Positions 41,981 to 50,597 of a stretch of 64,000 bases of DNA are shown here, one piece after another. Source of the stretch: Tolypothrix sp. NIES-4075. GTDB lineage: Bacteria; Cyanobacteriota; Cyanobacteriia; Cyanobacteriales; Nostocaceae. Position 1 is the first letter of the stretch. The number at the start of each line of letters is the position of its first letter. The position numbers were made by a program, and so were the translations under genes. The notes beneath the pieces are model-generated. The model was not told the origin of the DNA. It saw only the letters and a program-made list of their open reading frames with translations, and made no database searches. The DNA is taken from the NCBI RefSeq assembly GCF_002218085.1, contig NZ_BDUC01000004.1, forward strand, positions 215,827-279,826. Direction: 5' to 3'.

Positions 41981-43498
41981 CTAATTTCGGTGCCAGCGGG
42001 TTCCGTCACGGCTATCAATTAGGGTAATTCCGGATTGAAGTAGTTCATCACGAATGCGATCGCTCATTTCAAAATTCTTCGCAATCCGCGCTTGTTGTCT
42101 TTGGTGAATTTTCGCTTCAATTTCTGCATCGCTTAAACCCTCACTCACAGATTTTTCTACTTTCATCTCGGCTTCTAAACCCAAAACACCCGCTAAAGTG
42201 ACAAGTGTTTGCCATTGTTTGAGTAACTCATCCGGTGGTGTTTCAGTTTTCCCTTCATGGACAAAAATATTTCGCTGACGCCGCAGTTCTTTGGCTAATT
42301 CAAACAGTACTATTAAACCACCAGGGAAATTAAAGTCATTATTTACAGCTTCGATGAAACGTTCAATGAAGGAATTAGGAATTGATGAGTTCTTATTTCC
42401 TATTCCCCATTCCCCATTCCCCCCTTCGGGGTTCTGAAGTCGCTCATGGGGGAGACCCCCAAGACCGCGCTGGCTCACCATTCCCCATCCCAATTGATAC
42501 CCAAAAAGCAAACCTTCTTTCAGGGTGTGCCAACCGTTGGTTGCTGCTTGAATTGCTTCGTCGCTAAAATCAATTGGTGTGCGATATTGTGCCATCAACA
42601 CAAATAAACGCACTGCCATCGGGTCAACGCCTCGATCCAGTAAGTCGCGAATCGTGGTAAAATTACCTAAAGACTTGGACATTTTTTCGCCATCGACCTT
42701 CACCATGCCGTTATGCATCCAGTAGCGAGATAACGGTTTGCCTGTCACTGCTTCAGATTGGGCAATTTCATTTTCATGATGGGGGAAAATTAAATCTTCA
42801 CCACCAGCGTGAATGTCGATGGTTTCGCCAAGGCGATCGCGTACCATTGCACTACATTCAATATGCCATCCCGGACGACCTTTACCCCAAGGTGATTCCC
42901 AAGCAGGTTCATCTGGTTTTGCAGCTTTCCACAAAGCAAAATCAGCCGAATCTTTTTTGCGCTGATACTCTGGATCTTCTAAATCAACTCGTCCACTCGC
43001 ACCTGCTTGCGAATCTTCTAATTTACGTCCAGAAAGCTTGCCATACTCAGGAAAGGATCGCACCGCGTAGTAAACATCACCGTTACTTGGGTAAGCGTAG
43101 CCTTTGTTTTCTAACTCGTGAATTAGTCGAGTTATGCCATTCATTGTATGGGTAGCGCGGGGATATTCTGAAGCTTCTTTGACATTCAGCCGCGCCATAT
43201 CCTCAAAATATGCTTTGATAAAGCGATCAGCGATCGTCTCCATTGTTGAGTGTTCTTGCCGCGCTCGATTCAAAATCTTATCATCAACATCAGTAAAATT
43301 CTGGACATAGCGCACTTCATAGCCGAGAAATTGTAAGTAGCGACGCACTACATCCCAAACTATACAAGCTCTGGCATGACCCAAATGGCAATAATCATAA
43401 ACCGTCACGCCGCAGTAATACATCTTAACCTTTCCTGGCTCGACTGTTTCAAAAGGTTCTTGACGACGGCTGAGAGTGTTGTAAACGGTTAGGGTCAT
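41981..43498 (-). CDS. cysS: Cysteinyl-tRNA synthetase with an in-frame repeat insertion
   Basis: Class I synthetase charging tRNA-Cys. HIGH-type motif 'YDYCHLGHARACIVWD' near the N-terminus, zinc-ligand Cys/His in 'CGVT', 'HIECSAM' and 'HHENE', and 'EKMSKSLGNF' (KMSKS). Start 43498 (MTLTVYNTLSRRQEPF) is the family start; the longer open frame adds 52 unrelated residues. Between 'GLLFGYQLG' and 'FIERFIEAVNNDFNF' lies a segment of about 39 residues ('WGMVSQRGLGGLPHERLQNP'…) encoded by an intergenic-type repeat (42372-42490). It must be tolerated because the enzyme is essential and no other copy is visible here. Confidence 0.93.
   Translation of the reverse strand: MTLTVYNTLSRRQEPFETVEPGKVKMYYCGVTVYDYCHLGHARACIVWDVVRRYLQFLGYEVRYVQNFTDVDDKILNRARQEHSTMETIADRFIKAYFEDMARLNVKEASEYPRATHTMNGITRLIHELENKGYAYPSNGDVYYAVRSFPEYGKLSGRKLEDSQAGASGRVDLEDPEYQRKKDSADFALWKAAKPDEPAWESPWGKGRPGWHIECSAMVRDRLGETIDIHAGGEDLIFPHHENEIAQSEAVTGKPLSRYWMHNGMVKVDGEKMSKSLGNFTTIRDLLDRGVDPMAVRLFVLMAQYRTPIDFSDEAIQAATNGWHTLKEGLLFGYQLGWGMVSQRGLGGLPHERLQNPEGGNGEWGIGNKNSSIPNSFIERFIEAVNNDFNFPGGLIVLFELAKELRRQRNIFVHEGKTETPPDELLKQWQTLVTLAGVLGLEAEMKVEKSVSEGLSDAEIEAKIHQRQQARIAKNFEMSDRIRDELLQSGITLIDSRDGTRWHRN
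42372..42490. repeat. Repeat inserted in frame inside cysS
   Basis: Contains CCCCATT heptanucleotides and the block GGTGAGCCAGCGCGG…CCGAAGGGGGG on the minus strand. A related block is intergenic at 45828-45885 (GGTGAGCCAGTGCG…CCGAAGGGG). About 119 bp, frame preserved. Confidence 0.8.
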
Positions 43499-43637
43499 AA
43501 CAGAGTAATGCTCTAATAAGAAGATACGTAATAATAGGGTAAGCAGCAAAGGACGGATGTCCAGCATCCCTATGCTAGTGTTTTCTGGACTATCTGCGCT
43601 ACATTCCTTAACTTTGATTTTTTTTTGACACAGCGCT

Positions 43638-44768
43638 ATGCAATCAGCAGTCACTCCTGACCAATCTCAAGCAATGGATGCACCGAAAAAGGGCTTACCT
43701 GTAACAATTATTACTGGTTTTCTCGGTAGTGGAAAGACGACTTTACTTAATCATATTCTCACCAATCAACAGGGTTTGAAAACCGCTGTTTTAGTTAATG
43801 AATTTGGTGAAATTGGCATCGACAATGAGTTAATTGTTTCCACTGGTGAGAACATGGTGGAACTGAATAATGGTTGTATTTGCTGCACCATTAATAATGA
43901 TTTGGTTGATGCTGTTTACAAAGTTTTAGAACGTGAAGAAAAGCTAGATTATTTAGTTGTAGAAACAACTGGATTAGCAGACCCGCTTCCAGTCGCGCTG
44001 ACTTTTTTGGGTACAGAATTACGCGATTTGACTCGTCTGGATTCGATTATTACGGTGGTAGACGCGGCAAATTACAGCTTGGATTTATTCAACTCGCAAG
44101 CAGCTTACAGTCAAATTGCTTATGGTGATGTGATTGTGATCAATAAAACTGATTTAGTTGATGAAGCCACTTTGAATGAGTTGGAGAAAAAAATAGGCGA
44201 AGTTAAAGAAGGAGCGAGAATTCTTCGGACTACGCGATCGCAAGTCCCACTTCCTTTAATTCTCAGCGTTGGTCTGTTTGAGTCTGATAAGTATTTTGAC
44301 ACTGTTGATGAGCATAATCATGACCATCACGACCACGATCATGACCATCACGACCACGATCATGACCACTCTACATGCGGTCACGACCATCACGACCACC
44401 ATGATCACCACGACCACGAACATCACCACCATCATTCCGACCATTTAGAAAATGATGGTTTTACCTCAGTATCTTTCCAAATTGACAAACCTTTTTCGAT
44501 TAGGAAGTTTCAATATTTCTTAGATAACCAGCTATCTGAAAATATCTTCCGCGCGAAGGGAATTATGTGGTTTGATGAAAGTCCAAAACGTCATATTTTC
44601 CACCTTTGCGGCAAACGCTTTACTATGGATGATGATGAGTGGAAAGGTGAAAAGAAAAATCAGATTGTTTTAATTGGTCAAAATTTAGATCAAAATCAGT
44701 TGTTAGAACAGTTAGAAAAGTGCATCTGTCTTCCTTCCACAAGTCGCGGTAAAGGATTTGGGAAATAG
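43638..44768 (+). CDS. CobW/COG0523-family GTPase (metallochaperone) with His-rich loop
   Basis: G3E GTPase predicted to deliver a metal ion, most often Zn or Co, to client proteins. Walker A 'TGFLGSGKTTLLNHIL' (about 24-39), metal site 'NNGCICCTI' (CxCC, about 76-84), 'VVETTGLADP' and 'INKTDLV' are all present. A 45-residue loop (about 222-270) is almost entirely His and Asp ('HDHHDHDHDHHDHDH'…), a strong metal buffer. The C-terminal CobW_C domain covers about 275-370 ('FQIDKPFSIRKFQYFLD'). It is divergent from cysS. Confidence 0.93.
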   Translation: MQSAVTPDQSQAMDAPKKGLPVTIITGFLGSGKTTLLNHILTNQQGLKTAVLVNEFGEIGIDNELIVSTGENMVELNNGCICCTINNDLVDAVYKVLEREEKLDYLVVETTGLADPLPVALTFLGTELRDLTRLDSIITVVDAANYSLDLFNSQAAYSQIAYGDVIVINKTDLVDEATLNELEKKIGEVKEGARILRTTRSQVPLPLILSVGLFESDKYFDTVDEHNHDHHDHDHDHHDHDHDHSTCGHDHHDHHDHHDHEHHHHHSDHLENDGFTSVSFQIDKPFSIRKFQYFLDNQLSENIFRAKGIMWFDESPKRHIFHLCGKRFTMDDDEWKGEKKNQIVLIGQNLDQNQLLEQLEKCICLPSTSRGKGFGK

Positions 44769-44841
44769 TGACTAGGGGCTAGGGGCGCTTAGGCTAGAAA
44801 ATTAATATTTTATAATTTTCTTTCTTGTCTCCTTATTTCCC

Positions 44842-44873
44842 TAGTCCCTAATCCCTAATCCCTAATCCCTAGT
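44842..44873. repeat. CCCTAAT heptanucleotide array before dtd
   Basis: About four 7-bp units directly in front of the dtd start codon, leaving no conventional ribosome binding site. Confidence 0.8.
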
Positions 44874-44874
44874 T

Positions 44875-45327
44875 ATGCGCGTTATTCTTCAGCGAGTTAA
44901 ATCATCTCAAGTTACTGTAAACGATGAAATTGTCGGCAAAATTGGGCGGGGATTAAACTTGCTTGTAGGTATTGCTGAGACTGATACTGATGTCGAAATT
45001 AACTGGATGGTGCGTAAGTGTTTGGATTTGCGGCTGTTTGGAAGTGAGGAAGGAGCAGAACGCTGGCAGAAATCGGTGCAAGAAATTGACGGTGAGTTGC
45101 TGGTAATTAGTCAATTCACGCTTTACGGTGACTGTCGCAAAGGTAGGCGTCCTTCTTTTGACCGTTCAGCCGCTCCAACATTAGCCAAAGACTTATATAA
45201 TCGCTTTGTTACCAAGTTGCGAGAAAGCGGTTTGCGAGTAGAAACTGGTCAATTTGGGGCGATGATGCAAGTGTCGATAGAAAATGAGGGTCCTGTTACT
45301 TTATTGCTAGAGCGAGAAGCAACATAA
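44875..45327 (+). CDS. dtd: D-aminoacyl-tRNA deacylase
   Basis: Removes D-amino acids (and glycine mischarged on tRNA-Ala) from tRNA. Hallmarks 'MRVILQRVKSSQVTV', 'LLVGIAETDTD', 'VISQFTLYGDCRKGRRPSF' and the C-terminal 'NEGPVTLLLE', the cis-Gly-Pro motif that rejects L-residues. Length 150, as usual. Confidence 0.95.
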   Translation: MRVILQRVKSSQVTVNDEIVGKIGRGLNLLVGIAETDTDVEINWMVRKCLDLRLFGSEEGAERWQKSVQEIDGELLVISQFTLYGDCRKGRRPSFDRSAAPTLAKDLYNRFVTKLRESGLRVETGQFGAMMQVSIENEGPVTLLLEREAT

Positions 45328-45383
45328 GGGTTTATACGTAGTTAATAAATATCAGGAACGCTATACTAAGCAGTTCTAAATGA

Positions 45384-45428
45384 TGAGAGAATATTAAACT
45401 AACCATCACAAAAGTTTAAACTCTCTCA
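45384..45428 (+). promoter_or_regulatory. Leader hairpin reaching the psb28 start codon
   Basis: TGAGAGA (45384-45390) and TTAAAC (45394-45399) pair with GTTTAA (45414-45419) and TCTCTCA (45422-45428), with a small internal loop. The stem ends 2 nt before ATG 45431, so it would cover the ribosome-binding region. Confidence 0.5.
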
Positions 45429-45430
45429 TT

Positions 45431-45766
45431 ATGGCTAAGATCCAGTTTTCCAGAGGTATTAATGAAGATGTCATTCCAGAGGTGCGCTTAACGCGATCGC
45501 GTAGTGGTGACAGTGGTACAGCAACGTTTATTTTCAACAATCCGAAAGCTTTGGATCAAGGCGGTACTGATGATATCACTGGCATGTATATGATTGACGA
45601 AGAAGGCGAAATCGTCACTCGTGAAGTCAAAGCTCGATTTATCAACGGCAAACCAGAAGCATTAGAAGCTATCCATATAATGAAATCTAGCGAACAATGG
45701 GATCGTTTTATACGCTTTATGCAGCGGTACGGCGAGGAAAATGGATTAGAATTAAATAAAGCTTAA
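45431..45766 (+). CDS. psb28: Photosystem II assembly factor Psb28
   Basis: Binds PSII assembly intermediates (CP47 side) transiently and is not part of the mature complex. It is 111 residues with the family pattern 'AKIQFSRGINEDVIPEVRLTRSRSG', 'TATFIFNNP' and 'MYMIDEEGEIVTREVKARFINGKPEA', ending 'FIRFMQRYGEENGLEL'. The start is fixed by the family N-terminus. A leader hairpin may control its translation. Confidence 0.96.
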   Translation: MAKIQFSRGINEDVIPEVRLTRSRSGDSGTATFIFNNPKALDQGGTDDITGMYMIDEEGEIVTREVKARFINGKPEALEAIHIMKSSEQWDRFIRFMQRYGEENGLELNKA

Positions 45767-46102
45767 TCGGGCATTGGGAATTGGGAATTGGTAATTGGGA
45801 ATTGGTAATTGGTAATTGGTAATTGGTGAGCCAGTGCGTTGGGCGGGTCTCCTGACTTGAAGCACAGCCGCGAACCCCGAAGGGGTAATTGAGAATTGGG
45901 AATAATTCTTCCCCTTTCACGGCAGATGTTCCACTTGCAAAGACCCCAAGACCCAACTCTAGAGCCAGTCCCCCATCGATCAGGGAGACCGCGCCCGTCG
46001 GGGGCTGGTCTCACCGCACTGCCTCCCCTTTCCCCCTCTTCAAATCCCCATTACCGATTACCGATTACCGATTACCCATTCCCATTCCCCATAAACAAAA
46101 AT
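45767..46102. repeat. Repeat-only spacer between psb28 and the mogA-like gene
   Basis: Heptanucleotides (ATTGGTA/ATTGGGA, 45775-45827; ATTACCG, 46048-46075) flank two blocks with GGTGAGCCAGTGCG and GGGGCTGGTCTCACCGCAC that resemble the insert in cysS. Open frames on both strands here are repeat artefacts. Confidence 0.75.
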
Positions 46103-46690
46103 ATGCAACAACCCCATCCTGACTCACCACAAATGTCAGTAACTTGTGCTGTCGTTACAGTTAGCGATACACGCACAAGCGAAACAGACAAAAGCGGACA
46201 GCTAATTCAGCAATTACTCTTCAATGCTAATCATGGTGTAGGAGCTTACACGATTATCAAGGATGAACCAGCACAGATTCAAGAGCAAATTCAATTGCTG
46301 GGTAAAAACGCTAATTTAGATGTAGTAATTTTCAATGGTGGCACGGGAATTGCACCGAGGGATACTACCTACGATGCAATTGAGAAATTACTCTCAAAAA
46401 CCTTACCGGGATTTGGGGAGTTGTTTCGCTTTCTAAGTTATCAAGAAATTGGTTCGCGAGCGATCGCTTCTCGCGCTGTTGCTGGTATTTTTGAAGATAA
46501 ATTAATCTTCTCTGTTCCTGGTTCTAGCAATGCTGTGCGGTTAGCGATGGAAAAATTAATTTTACCAGAACTCGTGCATTTAGTTACCCAGATGGGGAAA
46601 TATAGCGGTTTTCAGTTGGGTGCAATACAGAACCTCACCCCGTCCGTTCCGGACACCCCTTTCCTTAATAAGGAGAGGGGAAGGGGGTGA
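46103..46690 (+). CDS. Molybdopterin adenylyltransferase-like protein (MogA/MoaB family)
   Basis: Molybdenum-cofactor synthesis enzyme that adenylylates molybdopterin, or MoaB-type relative. Family blocks: 'AVVTVSDTRTSETDKSGQLI', 'VVIFNGGTGIAPRDTTYDA' and 'GSRAIASRAVAGIFEDKLIFSVPGSSNAV'. Start 46103 (MQQPHPDSPQM) avoids 69 repeat-derived codons upstream. The last ~20 residues ('NLTPSVPDTPFLNKERGRG') are translated from a palindromic repeat (46631-46694) that also supplies the stop codon; the family normally ends around 'SGFQLGAIQ'. Confidence 0.85.
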   Translation: MQQPHPDSPQMSVTCAVVTVSDTRTSETDKSGQLIQQLLFNANHGVGAYTIIKDEPAQIQEQIQLLGKNANLDVVIFNGGTGIAPRDTTYDAIEKLLSKTLPGFGELFRFLSYQEIGSRAIASRAVAGIFEDKLIFSVPGSSNAVRLAMEKLILPELVHLVTQMGKYSGFQLGAIQNLTPSVPDTPFLNKERGRG

Positions 46691-46696
46691 GGTTTT
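46631..46696. repeat. AACCTCACCCC…GGGGGTGAGGTTTTT hairpin element at the mogA 3' end
   Basis: Inverted arms AACCTCACCCC (46631-46641) and GGGGGTGAGGTTTTT enclose CCCCTTTCCTTAATAAGGAG and complement. The arms match the interior of the MITE at 24099-24235, so these are one hairpin family. Confidence 0.75.
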
Positions 46697-46829
46697 TATG
46701 TACCTCACTCAACCGAGAACCGCTATAATCAATTTAGTAAGGGCTGAAGCCCTTGTCTTATCAGCTTATGAGCGGTAAACCGCTCACTACGAATTAAGAG
46801 TAGATTTTATGTTTAATTTATTTACGTTA

Positions 46830-46860
46830 AAAAACAACCCCCTTTAGATAGAGGGGGTTG
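46830..46860 (-). terminator. Intrinsic terminator of mraY
   Basis: On the minus strand CAACCCCCT-CTATCTAA-AGGGGGTTG forms a 9-bp stem followed by TTTTTT. It lies about 63 nt beyond the mraY stop. Confidence 0.85.
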
Positions 46861-46922
46861 CAACATTTTCCTATCGTTATTTTTTCAACTTCTTAAAATT
46901 GAGCGATTCTCCGTAAAAGAGG

Positions 46923-48020
46923 CTACGCCAACGCCAAACTGATTACAGACAAAATTGCTGCGATAATATAAAAAACGGCAACTACTTGTTGTTCAGACCA
47001 TCCAGTAAGTTCTAAGTGATGGTGTAAAGGTGCCATTTTGAATAAGCGCTTACCTTTACCATCGGGACCTTTTGTCGCTTTGTAGTAACCAACTTGCGCC
47101 ATTACTGAAAGGGTTTCGACGAAGAAGATACCGCTAATAATAAATAGCGCTACCAGACTATTAGTCATCAATCCTACGGCAGCTAGAGCGCCTCCCAGTG
47201 CCAGGGAACCAGTATCTCCCATAAAAACGCGAGCTGGGTTGCGATTATGAGCTAAAAAGCCCAAGCAGCTGCCACTGACAGCAGCACAGAAAACCATTAA
47301 AGGAAGCGAGGTGGGGGCGATGAGAACACCTAATGCGAAGATAGCGATCGCTACTGTTCCGGCTGCCAACCCATCAATTCCATCAGTTAAATTAGTCGCG
47401 TTACTTTCTGCTACTAAAACAAAACCAGCTAGGGGCCAAAAGAAAAATCCCAGAGGTAGTGAAAGACCAACAAAAGGCAAAGCGATATTTGTAATATTAG
47501 AAGGCTGATTAAACATTAGCCACAGACAAAACAGTGCTGCAAAACCGACTTGCAAAGCCAGTTTCATATGAGGCGATATACCTTTATTAGACTTACGGCG
47601 GAGAATTTGCCAATCGTCAATCCAGCCAATCAAACCGTAACATAGTGTTAATGCGGAAACCGCAAGTACTTCATATGAAAAGTTAGACCATATACAAGCA
47701 ATAATCACTGCCACAGGCACAAAGAAAATGCCGCCCATTGTTGGAGTGCCTGCCTTTTTCAAATGCGCTTGCGGACCATCCTCACGGATTATTTGCCCTG
47801 CTTTGAGTGCTTGCAGCCACGGTATCACCCAAAAACCGACCACACCCGACAATAGCGCAGACAACAATAGTGGCAGGGTTAGCGACATACCCTGCCAAGG
47901 CAACCGATTGCCCATCCAATCTAAACTTAGTGCTGCAACACTTAGTCCTACACCCAATAAAGAGACTAGACCAATACCAGAAATATTTAACCCTTGGTCA
48001 GGAGATAATTTAGCGTCCAC
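46923..48020 (-). CDS. mraY: Phospho-N-acetylmuramoyl-pentapeptide-transferase
   Basis: Makes lipid I in peptidoglycan synthesis from UDP-MurNAc-pentapeptide and undecaprenyl phosphate at the inner face of the plasma membrane. About ten membrane segments. Signatures: 'KKAGTPTMGGIFF', 'NATNLTDGIDGLAAG', 'FMGDTGSLALGGALAAVG' and 'APLHHHLELTGWSEQQVV'. Length 365. A strong terminator follows the gene. Confidence 0.96.
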   Translation of the reverse strand: MDAKLSPDQGLNISGIGLVSLLGVGLSVAALSLDWMGNRLPWQGMSLTLPLLLSALLSGVVGFWVIPWLQALKAGQIIREDGPQAHLKKAGTPTMGGIFFVPVAVIIACIWSNFSYEVLAVSALTLCYGLIGWIDDWQILRRKSNKGISPHMKLALQVGFAALFCLWLMFNQPSNITNIALPFVGLSLPLGFFFWPLAGFVLVAESNATNLTDGIDGLAAGTVAIAIFALGVLIAPTSLPLMVFCAAVSGSCLGFLAHNRNPARVFMGDTGSLALGGALAAVGLMTNSLVALFIISGIFFVETLSVMAQVGYYKATKGPDGKGKRLFKMAPLHHHLELTGWSEQQVVAVFYIIAAILSVISLALA

Positions 48021-48096
48021 GGATATTTCCCTTCACTCCACACTTATAAAATTAAATTACGGGGACTATGCCACTTTTGCCCCCTACCGAAAGAAA

Positions 48097-48336
48097 TTAA
48101 TCGTCTTCTACGGGGATATCGTCGTCATCATCGATATCATAATCAATTCCGCCATCTTCTACACCCATCAAAGCTTCGACATCATCTTCCGAAGATGAAA
48201 AATCTGCATCTTGAACTTCACGCGCTATCAGACGATTACTTGACTGCAACCAGTCCAAGAGCGAGGACTCTTGCTTTAATGGAATTACGGCGGCTCGTTG
48301 GTTGCGGGGTTCTTCACGTAATGGAGAATTCAACAT
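48097..48336 (-). CDS. DUF3134 family protein
   Basis: Small cyanobacterial protein of unknown function, 79 residues. The N-terminal half has the conserved 'NSPLREEPRNQRAAVIPLKQESSLLDWLQSSNRLI'-type sequence; the C-terminal half is very acidic (DYDIDDDDDIPVEDD). It lies upstream of mraY on the same strand, 76 bp away. Confidence 0.82.
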   Translation of the reverse strand: MLNSPLREEPRNQRAAVIPLKQESSLLDWLQSSNRLIAREVQDADFSSSEDDVEALMGVEDGGIDYDIDDDDDIPVEDD

Positions 48337-48569
48337 ATCGACAAACGCACGAAAAGGCTACAGTGAATAGACATTAAGAGTTTATCACTTGATCTAGGCG
48401 AATTTAGTTCATCATTCAACTCTCTCATAGAAAAATCCGTCAAAAAATATTTATTTAATAGCGGTAAACGATCGCACGGGACTTGTGGATTCTCAATTAA
48501 TGTTATGCCTTTATACATAGAACATTAATATCGTCTTAATACTGATATTTTTTGAGGTAATGACACATC

Positions 48570-49151
48570 ATGACAAAGGCGTATTTAATTAATGCAATTG
48601 CTTCTACAAATCGCGGAATTTTGGCAACTGAATTAGAAAAACAGGTTATTTTAGCGGCGATCGCTAACTTAGAAGACTTAAACCCTACACCTCGTCCGGT
48701 TGAAGCTGTTCATTTGCTCAATGGCAATTGGCGACTGCTATACACCACTAGCATTGGACTATTAAACCTCGATCGGATACCCTTGTCTAAAGTTGGTCAA
48801 ATTTATCAGTGTATTCGCGTAGAAACTAACAGCGTTTACAACATAGCCGAAATTTATGGCTTACCATTACTCCAAGGTTTAGTGAGCGTGGCTGCTAAAT
48901 TTGAAGTAGTTTCCGAGCGGCGCGTCAAAGTCAAATTTGAGCGGTCTATTATGGGCTTGAAAAACTTAATAGGTTACAGTAATCCGGAAACTTTTATCCA
49001 ACAAATTGAAGCTGGTAAAAAATTCACTGCAATTGATTTTCCTATTAAAAGCGGTGAACAACAAGGCTGGCTAGATATCACCTATCTAGATAACGATCTG
49101 CGTATTGGTAGAGGTAATGAGGGTAGTGTGTTTGTCTTAACCAAAGCATAA
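48570..49151 (+). CDS. PAP/fibrillin family protein (plastid-lipid-associated type)
   Basis: Fibrillins coat lipid droplets and thylakoid membranes and protect them under light stress. The 193 residues contain the family core 'LNGNWRLLYTTSIGLLNLDRIPLSKVGQIYQ' and 'FEVVSERRVKVKFERSIMGLKN', ending 'GWLDITYLDNDLRIGRGNEGSVFVLTK'. There is no signal peptide. The start ATG 48570 has 'GAGG' about 13 nt upstream. Confidence 0.9.
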   Translation: MTKAYLINAIASTNRGILATELEKQVILAAIANLEDLNPTPRPVEAVHLLNGNWRLLYTTSIGLLNLDRIPLSKVGQIYQCIRVETNSVYNIAEIYGLPLLQGLVSVAAKFEVVSERRVKVKFERSIMGLKNLIGYSNPETFIQQIEAGKKFTAIDFPIKSGEQQGWLDITYLDNDLRIGRGNEGSVFVLTKA

Positions 49152-49204
49152 AATGTTCCTCAAAGAGTATTTGCGAATGACCTTAAGCGATTGTAGGTAC
49201 TTTG

Positions 49205-49355
49205 TCAAGAGGGGAGATGGGGAGATGGGGGGATGGGGGGATGGGGAGATGGGGAGATGGGGAAAAATATTTCTTCTTTCTTGCCCTTTACCCAAAACCC
49301 TTTTCCCTTTCCCCCTCCTCAAATTGCCCAATGCCCAATGCCCAATGCCCAATGT
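49205..49355. repeat. G-rich 8-bp array and CCCAATG heptanucleotides
   Basis: GGGGAGAT units (period 8, an exception to the period-7 rule) at 49212-49262 are followed by CCCAATG units at 49325-49354. No gene. Confidence 0.85.
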
Positions 49356-49436
49356 CTAATATAGATATAATTCCAAATCACGCTACTTCAATGCCAGTCG
49401 CACGTAAGTGGCTTTAAAATCTAAAATTCAAAATTG

Positions 49437-50585
49437 ATGGATAGACGGTCTTTTATACTGGGTACCGGGGCACTGGCATCGCAACTGCTTGTCGGGTGTG
49501 CTGACAACAATCAGCCGAAATTAAACGTGCAGCTATTGAAAGGCTCTATCCCCGGACAGGTGGTGAATCAATTTAGCAAGAGTTTACAGCAAAAGGCGCA
49601 ATTAAAGTTTGTCCCAGTAGGACAATTGCAGGATTTATTTGATCAATTGCAAACTTGGCAGGGGAAAACCAAAAATACTAATGGTAAAGGATGGCTTCCC
49701 TCGTTACACTTGCCGCAATTCCAAAAAACCGCTGTAGCCGATTTGGTAACGTTGGCAGATTATACACTTAAAGAGGCAATTGAGCAGAAACTGATTCAAC
49801 CATTGGAAGAATCGCAGTTAAAGCAGTGGTCTAATTTGCCGAAACGCTGGCAAGAATTGGTGAGACGTAATGACCAAGGTAACTTGGATGCTCAAGGAAA
49901 AATTTGGGCTGCACCTTACCGCTGGGGTAGTAGCGTGATTGTTTACCGCCGCGATAAATTTAAAGAATTGGGTTGGACACCGAGAGATTGGGCTGATTTG
50001 TTCAGAAGTGAATGCAAAGGTCGCATTTCTGTGCTCGATCAACCACGAGAAGTTATTGGTATAGTTTTGAAGAAGTTAGGAAAATCCTACAACACTGAAA
50101 ATCTTGATAAAGTGCCTTCTTTGGAAAAGGAATTACGAACCTTAAACCAACAGGTGAAGTTTTACGCTTCTAATAAGTATCTCGAACCTTTAATCATTGG
50201 TGATACTTGGCTAGCAGTTGCTTGGTCAAGCGACGTTGTGCGGATGCTAACACGTTATCCAGAACTTGCGGCAATTATCCCCCAGTCCGGAACAGCAATG
50301 TGGTCAGACTTGTGGGTACGTCCAGTTAAGGCAAAAAGTGCTTTATCATCTGAGTTTATTGATTTTTGTTGGACTCCCAACATTGCCAAGCAAATTTCTC
50401 TGCTGACTAAAACTAATTCGCCAATTTATACCGACATTGCGACATCTGACATCCAAGAACCATTACGCAATCTTTTAGTGAGCAATTCTCAATTGTTCGA
50501 TAAAAATGAATATTTACTGCCTTTATCCGAATCAACGCAAAAGCAGTACCAAGATTTGTTTGCCAGAATCAAAAATGAAGCATAA
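49437..50585 (+). CDS. Extracellular solute-binding lipoprotein (polyamine-type)
   Basis: Periplasmic substrate-binding protein of the spermidine/putrescine (PotD-like) class, anchored by lipid: signal 'MDRRSFILGTGALASQLLVGC' with Cys21 as the lipid site. The binding-protein fold is supported by 'WAAPYRWGSSVIVYRRDKFKELGW', 'AVAWSSDVVRML' and 'MWSDLWVRPVKAKS'. A twin Arg (DRRSF) could also direct Tat export. No permease or ATPase gene is adjacent, so it works with components encoded elsewhere. Start is ATG 49437 rather than TTG 49434. Confidence 0.82.
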   Translation: MDRRSFILGTGALASQLLVGCADNNQPKLNVQLLKGSIPGQVVNQFSKSLQQKAQLKFVPVGQLQDLFDQLQTWQGKTKNTNGKGWLPSLHLPQFQKTAVADLVTLADYTLKEAIEQKLIQPLEESQLKQWSNLPKRWQELVRRNDQGNLDAQGKIWAAPYRWGSSVIVYRRDKFKELGWTPRDWADLFRSECKGRISVLDQPREVIGIVLKKLGKSYNTENLDKVPSLEKELRTLNQQVKFYASNKYLEPLIIGDTWLAVAWSSDVVRMLTRYPELAAIIPQSGTAMWSDLWVRPVKAKSALSSEFIDFCWTPNIAKQISLLTKTNSPIYTDIATSDIQEPLRNLLVSNSQLFDKNEYLLPLSESTQKQYQDLFARIKNEA

Positions 50586-50597
50586 GTGACTCTTTTT

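Noticed and set aside
44256..44444. Minus-strand ORF rich in Val and Met
   Set aside because: Antisense image of the His/Asp codons of the CobW-family gene.
45717..46122. Several open frames between psb28 and the mogA-like gene
   Set aside because: Translate only heptanucleotide and palindromic repeats.
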